25,550 bases of DNA from Carex sylvatica (Eukaryota; Streptophyta; Magnoliopsida; Poales; Cyperaceae). The notes beneath the pieces were generated by a model that was not told the origin of the DNA, did not search any database, and worked only from the letters and a program-made list of their open reading frames with translations. Location of the stretch: assembly GCA_964058845.1 (NCBI GenBank), contig CAXKVR010000699.1, forward strand, positions 1 to 25,550, in the 5' to 3' direction. Position numbers and translations under genes: made by a program. Of this stretch, positions 1 through 9,893 are shown piece after piece (positions within the stretch are counted from its first letter, which is position 1; every line of letters starts with the position of its first letter).

Positions 1-1523
1 CCGCCGAGTGATGGTATCCAGAAAAACCCTTCGGTTAATAACCCCTTCAATTTCATAAAAATAAAAAATCTGTTAATTTCATAAAACAAAATCAGTTAAG
101 ATCACCTCTTTACCGAAAACAACTAAAAGGAGTAAAAAAATTATTTACCTCATTGGCTACGTTTGAAAGAGCTTGGTACAAACCGATCCAGACAGGTATT
201 GTTGCCAAAGTTGGCAAGCACCCTGTTAATGCATTCTAATGTTAAACCAGATAAAACTGAGAGAGCGAGAAAGAGAGAGTTTTTCAAAAGAGAGGGAGGG
301 AGGGACAGGGAGGGGGAGAGAGATTTGGCAGCCACTGCCAAGATTCCACGAGAGATAGAGGACGAAGGATATAAAATCTGTTTTGCAGACCAGCCCAGTT
401 TTATTTAAAAAAGAAAAGAGGGAGGGGAAAGGAGGGTAGAGATAGAATAAGGACCTGCTAAAGGATTTACTCCAGCTTGTCTATACAATCGAGCTGTCTC
501 AAGTTGAATTCTCTCCTAAAATGACACGAGTAGTACAAAATTGTTAGGAATCTAAATTTATGAAAGAAAGGACTCAAAAGTTTACTTTCACAAGAAACAA
601 AATAGAACCTGATTGCCAGCATATCTTTCTTGAATTGCCTTCAACTTTGGTTGTAAACTTTGCATTGCAAGTGTCGACTCTACCTATAAAACAAAATCAT
701 GGGATATAAATTTCTCTTGCTAGATGAAACAGAAAACACCATATTATCATTATATTGTTCCATCTTTGATTATTACTTTTTCTTTGAGATACCCTTACCA
801 ACTTCAGAAAGGTTGTTTGTTACCTAAATCGGTAAAAAGAGCAGTCAGTAATAGGGCAAAGAGGTTAGAAATTTCACCTGTTGTTTTGTCAGAGGTAAAG
901 TTGCCACTTTTACAATAACTGTGAGAAGTATAATTGCAAAACCATACGCATATGGTACGTGCAGAGCTGAAAGGCCGTCCTTTAGGATCTTCACTCAAAA
1001 GATACAATCAAAATAACAACAAAAAATCATTAGAAATAAACTGAAATTCTTGATTAACACTAGAAGAAAAAAATATAGCATATACAACTAATAAAATGTG
1101 GGAAGTATTGCCACCTCAATTTTATAATTGCTGAAACAAATCTTTGTCAGGACTCAAGAGGGATATATGATTTATGAACAGGGAGGGATGATTTTGAACA
1201 TTTGAAACTCAGAGAGAATGTATGATAAAACCATTGATTCAACAAAAAGGAAAAAAAAAATACCAAATCACGATTTGGTTTGGCCGTTTAGACCTAATTT
1301 TGGGTAACATAAGCTTCAATAATTTTAAATTATCTGTAATGCCATAATTACATTCCAATTGAGTAAAAATGTCAAGTTCAGCAAGGTTCTATTGTCCTGA
1401 ATCAGGACAAAGTTCATACAGTGACCAAACTAAATATGAATTGAGTCTCGTCTATCCACCATCAGCTCCACTAATTAGAGTTAGCTATTCAAATTCAGAT
1501 AAATAAAGACAAATGGAATTTAC
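1..1523 (-). other. ALB3 first intron (incomplete)
   Basis: No sequence resembling the conserved ALB3 membrane domain is seen on the minus strand here, so this is read as the first intron, longer than 1.5 kb. It is AT-rich apart from a purine run at about 256-330 and 410-440 (GAGAGAG/GGGAGGG type). The short open frames in it are of low complexity and are not called as genes. Confidence 0.6.
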
Positions 1524-1853
1524 CTTGAGCACCACTTCCATACCATCAGAAATAAACCCAAACCAGCCACCATTCTTCTGTGTTGTTGCATCAGCAGCAC
1601 TTCCAGCAACAGGGTCCGCTGCAACTACAGCCGCATCAGCCAGAGTATACATCAAACCCTCAATTCTCTCCCCAAGTGCATGCAAGTCGACGTCTACTGA
1701 ACCCAAAGGAGGTATTATGTCGTTCAAGCTCAATCTCACCTTCACGCCAGTTCTCTTTATGTGCTGCGAAGGGGTGGAGAAGGTGCGAGAGAAGAGGCGA
1801 CCGTGGCGAGTCGAAAGAGGGGAGAGAGGCGTGAAGATTGTAGCTTGCGCCAT
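1524..1853 (-). CDS. ALB3: ALBINO3 thylakoid membrane insertase, exon 1 (partial gene)
   Basis: First exon, 110 codons, of ALBINO3, the YidC/Oxa1-family insertase that places light-harvesting proteins in the thylakoid membrane with cpSRP. Recognised from the stretch LADAAVVAADP followed by GGWFGFISDGMEVVLK, which matches the region just before the first membrane domain of ALB3. The first ~50 residues are rich in S, T and R with few acids, as expected for a chloroplast transit peptide. The start MAQATIF at 1853 is chosen over an upstream in-frame ATG at 1880 because ALB3 proteins begin in this way. The exon ends at a codon boundary in AAG|GTAAAT (donor at 1523-1522). The membrane-insertase domain is not in the window; the remaining exons must lie to the left of position 1. 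No break is visible. Family identity is from memory of ALB3/PPF-1 sequences. Confidence 0.88.
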
Positions 1854-2395
1854 GGATTCAAGGGTTGGGGGCTTTATCACCGTCCTCCCTCCGGTCTCTA
1901 GGGATTGAAGGGATAAGCAGAGGGGGGAGAGGAGAGAGTGAAGGACAGAGGAAGTGGCCTCTCTCTCTCTTTCTTTGAGAGGCTGTTATCCGAGTACTTG
2001 GAAGAGTTTGGACTTGGGATGGTCGATCTTAGAGTAGACCGGGCTCACAGTGGGCAAATAATTGTGTGCACTGGACCGTCAGCAAGTTGATTTGTCTCGG
2101 TTTATATGGTTTTGAACCGGACCAGTGGATTGAAAACAATTCCTCTCTGTTTCTACGATAAATAAATAAATAACAAAGATTGAAAAGGGGAAAAAATATA
2201 TTTTTTTGATCTGCTCTGATGTTTAAAAACAGAATACTATTATTTGTCTTTTGTCATTTTCAAATTTCAAGCTCTTCACCTTTGCTGCTAAAAATAAAAT
2301 ATAATTTCTGGGCTATATCCGGTTCGGTTTGCACTGTGCATCGAACCGACCAATTGCCCTCTCCTAGCTCAACTCCCGGCTCATGAATTCATATC
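1854..2395 (-). promoter_or_regulatory. ALB3 5' leader and proximal promoter
   Basis: Region upstream of the ALB3 start. The part nearest the gene (about 1910-1980) reads on the minus strand as a CT-repeat pyrimidine leader, a common feature of plant 5' UTRs. Further out there is a short inverted repeat with arms GGTTCG and CGAACC around 2321-2347. No convincing TATA box could be assigned by eye. The boundary to the fold-back elements at about 2396 is approximate. Confidence 0.45.
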
Positions 2396-2551
2396 ACCTG
2401 AGTAACAGAAACTTTTGAGTTTAGATTCCAACCGTTCGATCTGTTTTGGCACTAATATTTAAGAGCCGGTACATCCCACTTCGGACCGGATTGGTCCGCA
2501 TCCTGTTCGGACGGTACGGATCTAAACTCAAATATTCTGTTATCTAAGAGG
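2396..2551. repeat. Fold-back (MITE-like) element 1
   Basis: Inverted repeat with arms of about 38 bp. The left arm around 2399-2440 contains TTTGAGTTTAGATTC and the right arm around 2507-2550 contains its imperfect reverse complement GATCTAAACTCAAA; both also share the outer AACAGAA/TTCTGTT block. About 65 bp separate the arms. No coding capacity. A target duplication could not be fixed by eye, so the ends are approximate. Confidence 0.5.
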
Positions 2552-2703
2552 ATATGGACTCAGGTTCAATGGTGTCATCCCACAAGTTCCTTCAGAAAGA
2601 GGGACAGACATGGTTCATGCCTTCATGGTGAACCTCGGTGTTTGCTGTTTCGGCGGCAGATATTTACCAATTACGATAACCATAGTCCATGCGAATTCGC
2701 ATC

Positions 2704-2853
2704 AGATATCTCATATTTTGGTGATTTTTTGGAAAGTCTCAACCGTTCAAATACGTTTTGCACGAATCTCAAATCACAAATAATGCTGGTCCCTGCGCCG
2801 TCCCCGAATAGGCACCGGACACGTCGGTCACGCAAAATATGAGATATCTCGGA
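2704..2853. repeat. Fold-back (MITE-like) element 2
   Basis: Perfect inverted arms of about 17 bp: AGATATCTCATATTTTG near 2704-2720 and CAAAATATGAGATATCT near 2835-2851. The 115 bp between them hold nothing recognisable. Similarity between the arms falls off outside this core, so it may be a decayed MITE or a chance palindrome. Confidence 0.4.
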
Positions 2854-2910
2854 GGACGGAGGATACGCACTCAGTCCATACACTATCAGGTAGGATTCAG
2901 ATCAAGCTGG

Positions 2911-3101
2911 TGGAAACAAATATGCTGCGATTCGAATCCTTGCTACAGTACTCTAAAACTGTTGATTTTTTTTTAGATACGTGCACAGAAAAACTAGCTA
3001 TTTAGAGATGCGTGTACTGAAAAAAATGAACGATGAGATTAGAAAAAGCAGAGATTTCAGGGTACTGTAGCAGAGATTCAGATCGCAGCAAATTTGATTC
3101 C
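2911..3101. repeat. Fold-back (MITE-like) element 3
   Basis: Imperfect inverted repeat with arms of about 50 bp, 2911-2960 and 3050-3101. The left arm reads GGAAACAAATATGCTGCGAT then TTGCTACAGTACTCT. The reverse complement of the right arm reads GGAATCAAATTTGCTGCGAT then TCTGCTACAGTACCCT. The spacer of about 90 bp has no coding capacity. The ends fit a non-autonomous DNA transposon; no clear target duplication was found. Confidence 0.55.
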
Positions 3102-3117
3102 CAAGTGTACCTGGAAT

Positions 3118-3318
3118 AGGGAGATTATTCTCTGCGGAGTTTTTCCGTACGGAGCCGTGCGGTTCTTTTTATCTGGTCCATTTGTTTTCAATCGGACATA
3201 CCATAACAGAGGGACTGTTCTTTTGAGATCTGATCTGGTTTGTTTGATCAAAACAAATGGTCCATATTAAAAACTCCTCACAGCTCCGCACGAAAAAACT
3301 CCACAGAGAATAGCATTT
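3118..3318. mobile_element. MITE, ~201 bp, with 8-bp flanking repeat
   Basis: Inverted arms of about 75 bp: 3118-3193 (TTCTCTGCGGAGTTTTTCCG, later GGTCCATTTGTTTT) and 3247-3318 (AAAACAAATGGTCC, later CACGAAAAAACTCCACAGAG). The direct repeat CCTGGAAT flanks it at 3110-3117 and 3319-3326, consistent with an 8-bp target duplication as made by hAT elements (a ninth matching A would allow 9 bp). No coding capacity. It sits 16 bp from fold-back element 3. Confidence 0.65.
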
Positions 3319-3326
3319 CCTGGAAT

Positions 3327-4433
3327 ATACCCAACATAGTCATCTTATCCTGCGTTTATTGGTCTGGGCCGAAGGAGGCCTGGAGGCTGGAGGGTGTAAC
3401 GTGTAATGACTAATGACCACCATGGCAAAGTCGTAGGAAAAAGTATAAAATTATTTCCCTTTTTATGTTAATGGAAGTGTTGTTGTTGTTTTTTAAAAAA
3501 AAAAAAAAAAAATTGGCAATGGCTGTCAAGTAAATGTTTATGGAATTGTTGAAAGAAGTAATCAGTTTTTTTGGAAATAACTATTTTGAAATTTGAATTG
3601 AGAATATAATCACATGATAATGGTTGAGGTTGATTATTAATGCCTTGCTAATGAAGGTGAGTGATGCTCGCTTCTTATATGCACTTACGCTGATATTTTT
3701 TTTCAAAAAAGTTTTTATATTTGATATAAAAATATTTATTGTTGTGTAAAATATTTTTTTTCTGTAGCGGCTAGGTATAGCTGAAGAATACTGTTTGATA
3801 TTCATTTCATGAATTTTATATTTTATATTTTTAATTTTAGTTAATTAATCTATAAAGGATAATGTTTATAAAGGTGAGAGATGTTTATTTATGCGTAATG
3901 TTATAAAATATTTTATTTCTCTAATGATGCCAAGAATATATACCTACGAGTTTTTAGTTTGACTGCCTACAATTTATTGCTCACCATTACTTTTTTTTTA
4001 AAATAATGCCTAATAAATAGAGAGAACACTTTTTTTGTAATAACAAATTTTATACACCATTTTAAATATTCTCGCAAAAAAAAATATTGATAAGTAATGA
4101 CTAATGAGTAAAAATCGTGCCAAAGTAATGCGAAGTGTTGCATCTAGGGTATAGAAATATGCAGGAAGAAATTGTTAATTGGAACTTCTAGAGCGGTGAG
4201 GAAAATAGTTCTAAAAGAGGAAACAGAGGATGTGGATAAAAAAAAATTAACTCCAACCTATTTGTTTTCCCATGAATTGAAATTATTGTGAAAACTAGTC
4301 CAAATAAAATGAAATAAATTCCCGAACATTTTCGAGAGTATCTTTTGAGCTAAAATTTCTAGGTTTCGTCAGTTCGTCACAGAACAGATTTGCAGAAAGA
4401 CCGTAATCAATTTTAAAAATTGTATCAAGATGT
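3327..4433. other. AT-rich intergenic DNA, no gene seen
   Basis: Very AT-rich stretch with homopolymer runs (for example an A run at about 3496-3511). No open frame with recognisable protein, no RNA gene and no clear element ends are visible on either strand. Confidence 0.6.
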
Positions 4434-4441
4434 GTTGATCC

Positions 4442-5268
4442 TAGGGCTGGTAAAAAAAATTCATAGTTCGTGATTTGATTCGAGTTTAATTCGATTCAAA
4501 ATGGGTTCAAATTGAAATGAATCAAATTAGATTCGGTTCGAAATTAATTCAAACTAAACTCAAAACTAACCTGGTTTGATCGAAATAGATTCGCGAACTT
4601 TTATGGTTCGAATCTCATAATAATATCGGCCGTTCATTTACCTGCCCAAAATAGAGAGTCATAATTTAACTTAGCGAACGCTCCATCGCTCTCAAATCTC
4701 AATAACCTAGTTCTCTCTCCGCCTCTCCCTAACTCACTCTCTATCTCGCTCTAAAATCTAGCCAACGCTCTCGGCGACTGGTTGTCTTTCTGGCCGTCAC
4801 TCCTCTCTCCGGCCTAGACGGCTGTCTCTCCTCCGCCTTCTCTACCTTTCGGATTCTCACTTCATTTGATGGTTCGATCGAGGGTTTGTTCGAGTGAGCA
4901 CTCGAAGTACGATTACTTGTTTTACTGCATATTTCAGTTCTTGTACTTAATCTTCTTTTTACGATTATTTATTGTGATATATTTTTTCATGAATAATTTT
5001 TAAACTTAAAAACACTCTTTTCATACCGGTAAAAGTAAGCCATGTAAATTTTGTCCCGCAAGAAAAAATTAATGTATAAACTACCGATATAACTAGGGCT
5101 GCTAAAAAATAATTTAGTTCGTGATTCGATTTGGATTCGATTCAAAAAATGTGTAGTTCGCAATTAATTCGATTCGAAACGAATCAAATCAGGTTCAGTT
5201 CGAATCTTATTCAAACCAAACTCAAACCTATAGTAAGTTTGATTCGGTTCGATTCGTTGCCACCCCTA
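4442..5268. mobile_element. Non-autonomous hAT-type element, 827 bp
   Basis: The ends read TAGGGCTGGTAAA on the left and, as reverse complement, TAGGGGTGGCAAC on the right; TAGGG.TGGCAA ends are typical of plant hAT (Ac/Ds-like) elements. A perfect 8-bp duplication GTTGATCC flanks it at 4434-4441 and 5269-5276, the length made by hAT transposases. Both subterminal zones are rich in GATTCG and GTTCGAATC motifs, probable transposase-binding repeats. From 5096 the left-end sequence is repeated in direct orientation (TAGGGCTGCTAAA), without its own target duplication, so it looks like an internal duplication. The middle (about 4690-4860) is a pyrimidine-rich block unlike the ends. No transposase gene is present. 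Confidence 0.78.
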
Positions 5269-5497
5269 GTTGATCCTATCCGTATGTACGGACGGCTCAG
5301 ATTAAACCTGACTCTATTTTGATGTATCAATTTTCACTTTCTGACTTCGGTCAAATTCTTGTCAGCTGTTAATGAATACGGAAACCGGAACATGCAATAT
5401 TTGTTATTCTCCAACTTTGTTTGAGATAATTAAGAAATGTTAATAACACCTCCCGGAGAATAATTTTTTACAGAGTTTTTACATGTCATCATGTTCC

Positions 5498-5507
5498 TCC
5501 GAAACAT
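5498..5507. repeat. MULE target-site duplication, left copy
   Basis: TCCGAAACAT directly precedes the left end of the MULE and is repeated exactly after its right end at 22244-22253. Ten bases falls within the 8-11 bp range of MULEs. Confidence 0.88.
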
Positions 5508-5740
5508 CCGATTTTTTTAATAATAAAAATTAAATAAATAAAATATCGGAATACGATACTGATTTTATTTTATTTTTAAATATGAGTAGAACGGGATGCT
5601 TGAACCCGTCCCATTGGACGGGACAAATTATCCCGTCCCGAAATCCGCTAATTACCGCTGATTACCACCCATTAATCAAAAAAAAAAAAAAACCAGGACG
5701 GGAAGGGTGGACCCGTCCCGGAAATGAAAAAAACAGAAAA
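5508..5740. repeat. MULE left terminal inverted repeat
   Basis: The outer ~100 bp match the right end with few mismatches (AAATATCGGAATACGATA shared). A GC-rich zone follows, with short hairpins made from GGACGGG and CCCGTCC, then one copy of a unit GACGGGAAGGGTGGACCCGT followed by an A-rich run. The inner limit is approximate because the A-rich part drifts. A pair of 22-bp direct repeats (TCTGCGAAGAAAAGAAGCTC type) lies further in, at 5866-5887 and 5889-5910, in what is probably the transposase leader. Confidence 0.82.
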
Positions 5741-5910
5741 AAAAAGAAAGAAAGAGGAGACGGGAAGGGAAGAACCGTCTCAAACTATTATTAATAAGAG
5801 AGAAGAGAAGAAAATCTATCGACAGAGAGAGAAATAAAATAGAGACAGACAGAGACAGAAGTTCATCTACGAAGAAAAGAAGCTCCAATCTGCGAAGAAA
5901 AGAAGCTCCA

Positions 5911-6096
5911 GAGTTAAGTTAATTATTTTCAATAACGAAGTTGAATTTTAAATCGTTGACTTATTAATTATATTTTATGCTGCATCATTCTATCTATTGT
6001 AAAATAATTTAATTAATATTAGTTTTTATTATTGTAATAATAATAATATGTTATTTATTCATTGTTTTGTAGGTTAATTTATAAAAATAATTAATC
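5911..6096 (+). promoter_or_regulatory. MULE transposase leader, likely with an intron
   Basis: AT-rich stretch between the terminal repeat and the first coding exon. TTTTGTAG|GTT at about 6065-6074 is a good splice acceptor 23 bases before the ATG, so a 5' UTR intron is likely. The donor may be the GTTAAGT just after 5911. Inference from splice motifs only. Confidence 0.4.
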
Positions 6097-7473
6097 ATGT
6101 TAATGCTGAGTATTTATTTTGGTGGTGAAATACGACACGGTCGTAAAGGAGTGGAGTATAGTATTAGTCCTCGATTCTCATTAAGTGTAACTGATGAATA
6201 CGGTTGGTATGATGTGAAAGGTGAAATTTATCGCCAACTTGGATATTCCGAGAATGAATATAACCTAAAAGCACATGCACGGGTTAATGTTGGTACAACA
6301 GCCCGACGTTATTATGAGAAAATTGAAATCGTGTGCGATCAGAGTTGGAGAGCCAAGACCTTTATCTGCATCCTTATCCCAATGTTCAGACAGAATACAA
6401 TAATCAGAATAGCCCATGGATCGATCCACCGGAGGTAGCTGATCCTAATACTGATTTTGATGATGTGCCGCAAAGTGATGACGAAGACGACGCTGACTCA
6501 TGTGAGGATGACGCCGACTGGGATGATGAAAATGATTTAGAAGGGGATGTCCGGGATGATACCTCGACACAATCACACCAAACACACCGCGTTCAGGCTG
6601 AACATTTTCCTATATCTGACCGTGGTGTAAGTCACCCTGTAGCAAGCTTCAATGACACCTCAGCATTTCAACCCACATATGTCAACTTCTTCAGTAGGCC
6701 CCAACATCACCATGATACACTTGCAGTAGGTAATGAGTTCTTTTCAAAAGAGGCTCTACGATTGAAAATAAATGATTATCACATCAGAAAGAATATTGAA
6801 GTAAAAATTACATGGAGCAATAGAACTGGTATGGTAGTCAAATGCAAAGACACCATGTGTACGTGGCGTTTGTATGCCAAGTCGGGATTATTTTCATCTA
6901 AGTGGAAAATTAGAACAATTTCAGGGCCACATACATGCCATGCCGATGCTTCTCATACTGATCATGCACAATTAACTGCAGAAATGATTGCCGATGTTAT
7001 ACGAGAAGATATTAGGGAAAATGTTGCGTTAACCATTAAAAGCGTTAAAGGGCTAGTCCGTAGAGAATACAAGGGAATTACTCTAAAATATAACAAGTTG
7101 TAGCGTGGCCGAGAGCTGGCAATCGCACAACTATTCGGTAGTTGGGAAAAATCTTACAACCTTCTAACTCCACTGTTGGAAGCAATTAAAAGAGATAATC
7201 CAGGAACAAAATATGGAGTTGCGCACGAACCCACAGGAGATCCAACAGAAAGGTTGTTTAAGGCAGCTGCGTGGGCTTACGGTCCGTGCATTGCTGCAGT
7301 GCCTCATCTCAGACCAATCATTAGTATTGATGCATGCTTCCTTTCTGGTAGGTATCAAGGGAGATTGCTAATAGCGTGCGGTTACGATGCTGAGAACCAG
7401 TTGCTTCCTCTGGCTTTTGCATTAGTCGGGGAAGAGAGTTTTCAGACATGGGGATGGTTCATGAGGTGGTTGC
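6097..7473 (+). pseudogene. MuDR-type MULE transposase, N-terminal half (interrupted)
   Basis: N-terminal and central part of a MULE transposase. It begins MLMLSIYFGGE, typical of MuDR proteins. An acidic linker rich in D and E follows (6440-6560). The MuDR DNA-binding domain (about 6745-7000) has the zinc-type residues CKDTMC and GPHTCH. The start of the MULE catalytic domain (7310-7473) has SIDACF with the first catalytic aspartate, then YQGRLLIACGYDA and LPLAFALV. Defects seen: the frame changes near 6340 (codons 6097-6340 are in frame 1, the rest in frame 3), and an in-frame TAG at 7101-7103 interrupts the link between the two domains. The coding sequence then stops at 7473, where the Athila retrotransposon is inserted; the protein continues at 16393. 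Confidence 0.85.
7469..7473. repeat. Athila target-site duplication, left copy
   Basis: GTTGC directly before the left LTR, repeated at 16393-16397. Five bases is normal for Ty3/gypsy integration. Confidence 0.88.
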
Positions 7474-7792
7474 TGATCGTACTGGAATATATGCTACAAA
7501 GTTTCAGTATAGCAAGCTATACTTTTTAAACCTTTGTTATACTCTGTCAATTCAGATAGCAAGTGAACTATCCTGTCGTTGAGTATGCTCAGGTATCGAT
7601 CCACAGGGACGGAAGAAAAACACTAGACTTATCCTAAAATCACTTGAAATTCTAAAAGTGAGAGAAATTGGTTTGGTTTTAGTTCTAACAATTCTACTGA
7701 TTAAAAGACAATAAAAGATAATTAAAGTTATTTTCAATTGATAAAAAGGAGTTTCCAGGGTTCAGATTTCATTTCTGTTCAGTCTCAAGGCA

Positions 7793-7824
7793 TACGGCCC
7801 GTACAGATTCCCGTACGGTCCGTA
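7793..7824. repeat. Palindrome pair, 3' LTR, a
   Basis: TACGGCCCGTA at 7793 and TACGGTCCGTA at 7814, start-to-start 21 bp. The same pair is in the 5' LTR at 15254 and 15275. Confidence 0.9.
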
Positions 7825-8627
7825 TGGGACCTCAAGTTAATGCTGCAGCTACTGTTTTCTGTGTTGATACTGTGTTTAGGGTTTCTTTTGACCAGATCTA
7901 GATACCTAACCTCAACTTTCGCATTTTGGCCTAATACCCGATTACCGGACTCAAGTACTTCCCTCTTAGATGCGTTAAACCTCAACTTTCGTATTTTGGC
8001 CTAATTTATCTAAGTTACTTGTTAGTTTACTAAAAGTATCCAAGGACTTTCGCCTCAAGAAAAGTTTCGCCTTTCGGGTACTCCTTGGTTTCACCCTACT
8101 TCATATACTTTATTCGGTTGGAATGAATTTCATAGACTTGGCTCCTAACACTTAGATGTGCGCATTCATCTAACGGGATGACTAATCAGATTCAAGCAAG
8201 CACAAATAGAGCAATAAAAATACTACATAACAAAGTAAAAACAAAGCGTTCAACACAAAATCCAAGTAGCATACAAGCAAAATAAAACTAGAAACTACAT
8301 CTTACCCCTAGAAACTAAGTAAATTAGCTACTCATGTTCATAAGATAACACAAATAACAAGAAGTAAAAGAGTTCATGATAAAACAGTGGAAAATTCGAA
8401 GGTCCGTTCAAAACTTGCGTTCTTCCCTTCTCTTCTTCTTTTCCTCTCGTCCAAGCCAACCTCTCCTTCAATAGAATGATAATGGATGGAAAGTTATTGA
8501 TTGATTCGTTTTTCCTGCTGTGGAATATCTCCTTTAATGCCCCAGATCACGCCTCCAGGGGTTTCCTTTTCGGCTCCTCAAATCGTGCTCAATTCAGATT
8601 CCAGCTGGATTTTCCGAATCAGCGTTG

Positions 8628-8659
8628 TACGGCCCGTACAGGATCCCGTACGGACCGTA
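8628..8659. repeat. Palindrome pair, 3' LTR, b
   Basis: TACGGCCCGTA at 8628 and TACGGACCGTA at 8649, 21 bp apart; repeated in the 5' LTR at 16089 and 16110. Confidence 0.9.
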
Positions 8660-8728
8660 TGCCTGGGCTTTGTCTTGGAGACTTTGTGCCTCTGTTGTGG
8701 ATCCTTCTATGTGGTTGGGCAGAACTTG

Positions 8729-8760
8729 TACGGTCCATACAGAATATTATACGGGCCGTA
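8729..8760. repeat. Palindrome pair, 3' LTR, c
   Basis: TACGGTCCATA at 8729 and TACGGGCCGTA at 8750, 21 bp apart; in the 5' LTR the pair is at 16190 and 16211, where the first copy is the perfect TACGGTCCGTA. Confidence 0.9.
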
Positions 8761-8931
8761 TGAAAAGTAGTAAGAACCAGTTTTTCGCCATTTTTCCTAC
8801 AAAATACCAAACAAAGCATAGCAGTACCACATTTCATCTAAATACAAGTAAAAAGTCCACATTCATAGGCTTTAAAGCACAGATTTAATTGTAAATTAGG
8901 GCCATAATTTAGATATAATATGGAGATATCA

Positions 8932-8945
8932 AATCCCCCAAGCTT
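8932..8945 (-). other. Polypurine tract
   Basis: Minus-strand AAGCTTGGGGGATT directly before the 3' LTR, in the position where plus-strand DNA synthesis is primed. Near copies of the motif occur at 9246-9257 and 9807-9819. Confidence 0.8.
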
Positions 8946-9893
8946 GAACTTTGCTTGTCCTCAAGCAAAAATTCTAACTTAGGTGTGGTTTTGATTGTTG
9001 GACTTACCTAAATGCAAGTTAATCTACCAAGAGGGAAAATGTGCATGATCTTGCGTTCGTTAGAAATCTATTAGAGTCATTTTGGATAGTAATTCGGTTT
9101 TCTTTGGTCAACTTTGATTCACCCCACAATTCAATTAATCAAACCCTAACTTCAAGAATGTAATGCTATTTGTAAGAATTAAGCAATCAAACGTATCAAT
9201 AGTTCATTCTTTACCAAATTTATGCCCTCATTTGTGGTTGGAAATCCCCCCAAGCTTGGAACAAGCTTAGGTCAGAAAGTTGCGGACTTTGTGTGTTGAT
9301 GTATGTAAAGACTCTTCTCAGTTTTTTTTTTTTTTTTTTTTTATAGGTGTACGGTCCGTATGATCTGGGTACGGTCCGTATGGGAGACAAACTCAAAGGC
9401 GCCAAACATGGCTTATTGCCAGTACTCTTATATTCTCCATCTTTTCTCTTCGTATACATCATGAATACACACATCCAATGATATTCATTCATACCAATGG
9501 ATGTCCAAATCTTTCTATTGCTTTGAAATCCCATTTTTCTATTTTTACAAGGCATAGTCCGGTTTCAAATGCTTTCTTAACACAATTCAATTCAATCCCA
9601 CAAAGTCCCAAAACAGACTATCGTATACAGTTCTTTCAACCAAATGCGTGGTTATTTCTAATTTCCCTAATTCAACCATTTCACAACCCCAATTTCTCAA
9701 ATTGGACCCTAATTCACGCAATTCACACAAATTTAATTCTCAAGACATGCAAACACGAAAACAAACTAAATCAAACTAAATGCAAAATAAAGAAAATAAC
9801 TAATCACCCCCCCAAGCTTAGTCTGAGCATTGCCCTCAATGCTTCAAGACATGTAATGTAAAAATAAATAAGCTGGGGTTGGGAAAAACCTGA
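8946..9893 (-). other. 3' non-coding part of the Athila element
   Basis: Between the env-position ORF and the polypurine tract. AT-rich, with a run of about 20 T at 9322-9342, a palindrome pair at 9350-9360 and 9370-9380 (both TACGGTCCGTA), and two extra polypurine-like tracts (AAGCTTGGGGGG on the minus strand) at 9246-9257 and 9807-9819. No gene seen. Confidence 0.6.
9350..9380. repeat. Palindrome pair, 3' non-coding region
   Basis: Two TACGGTCCGTA copies, at 9350 and 9370, 20 bp apart (9-nt spacer TGATCTGGG). Confidence 0.9.

Larger units (their letters stand above)
7474..8931 (-). repeat. 3' LTR of the Athila element
   Basis: 1458 bp, same length as the other LTR, next to the polypurine tract. 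Palindrome pairs at 7793/7814, 8628/8649 and 8729/8750. The 26-bp direct repeat is at 7910-7935 and 7980-8005. One palindrome (8729) has lost its CpG (CCATA) relative to the 5' LTR copy (CCGTA), the sort of change expected at a methylated cytosine. Confidence 0.9.

Noticed and set aside
163..408. 81-codon open frame, rich in R, E and K, within the ALB3 intron, and its opposite-strand partner
   Set aside because: Produced by a GA-rich purine run; low-complexity on both strands with no recognisable protein.
1513..1908. 131-codon plus-strand frame over ALB3 exon 1
   Set aside because: Antisense to a recognised ALB3 exon; no known protein.
8476..8888. Several LTR frames with YGPY, RTDRMP or TGRM motifs, repeated at 15937-16349
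   Set aside because: These are translations of the palindrome units in the LTRs, not genes.
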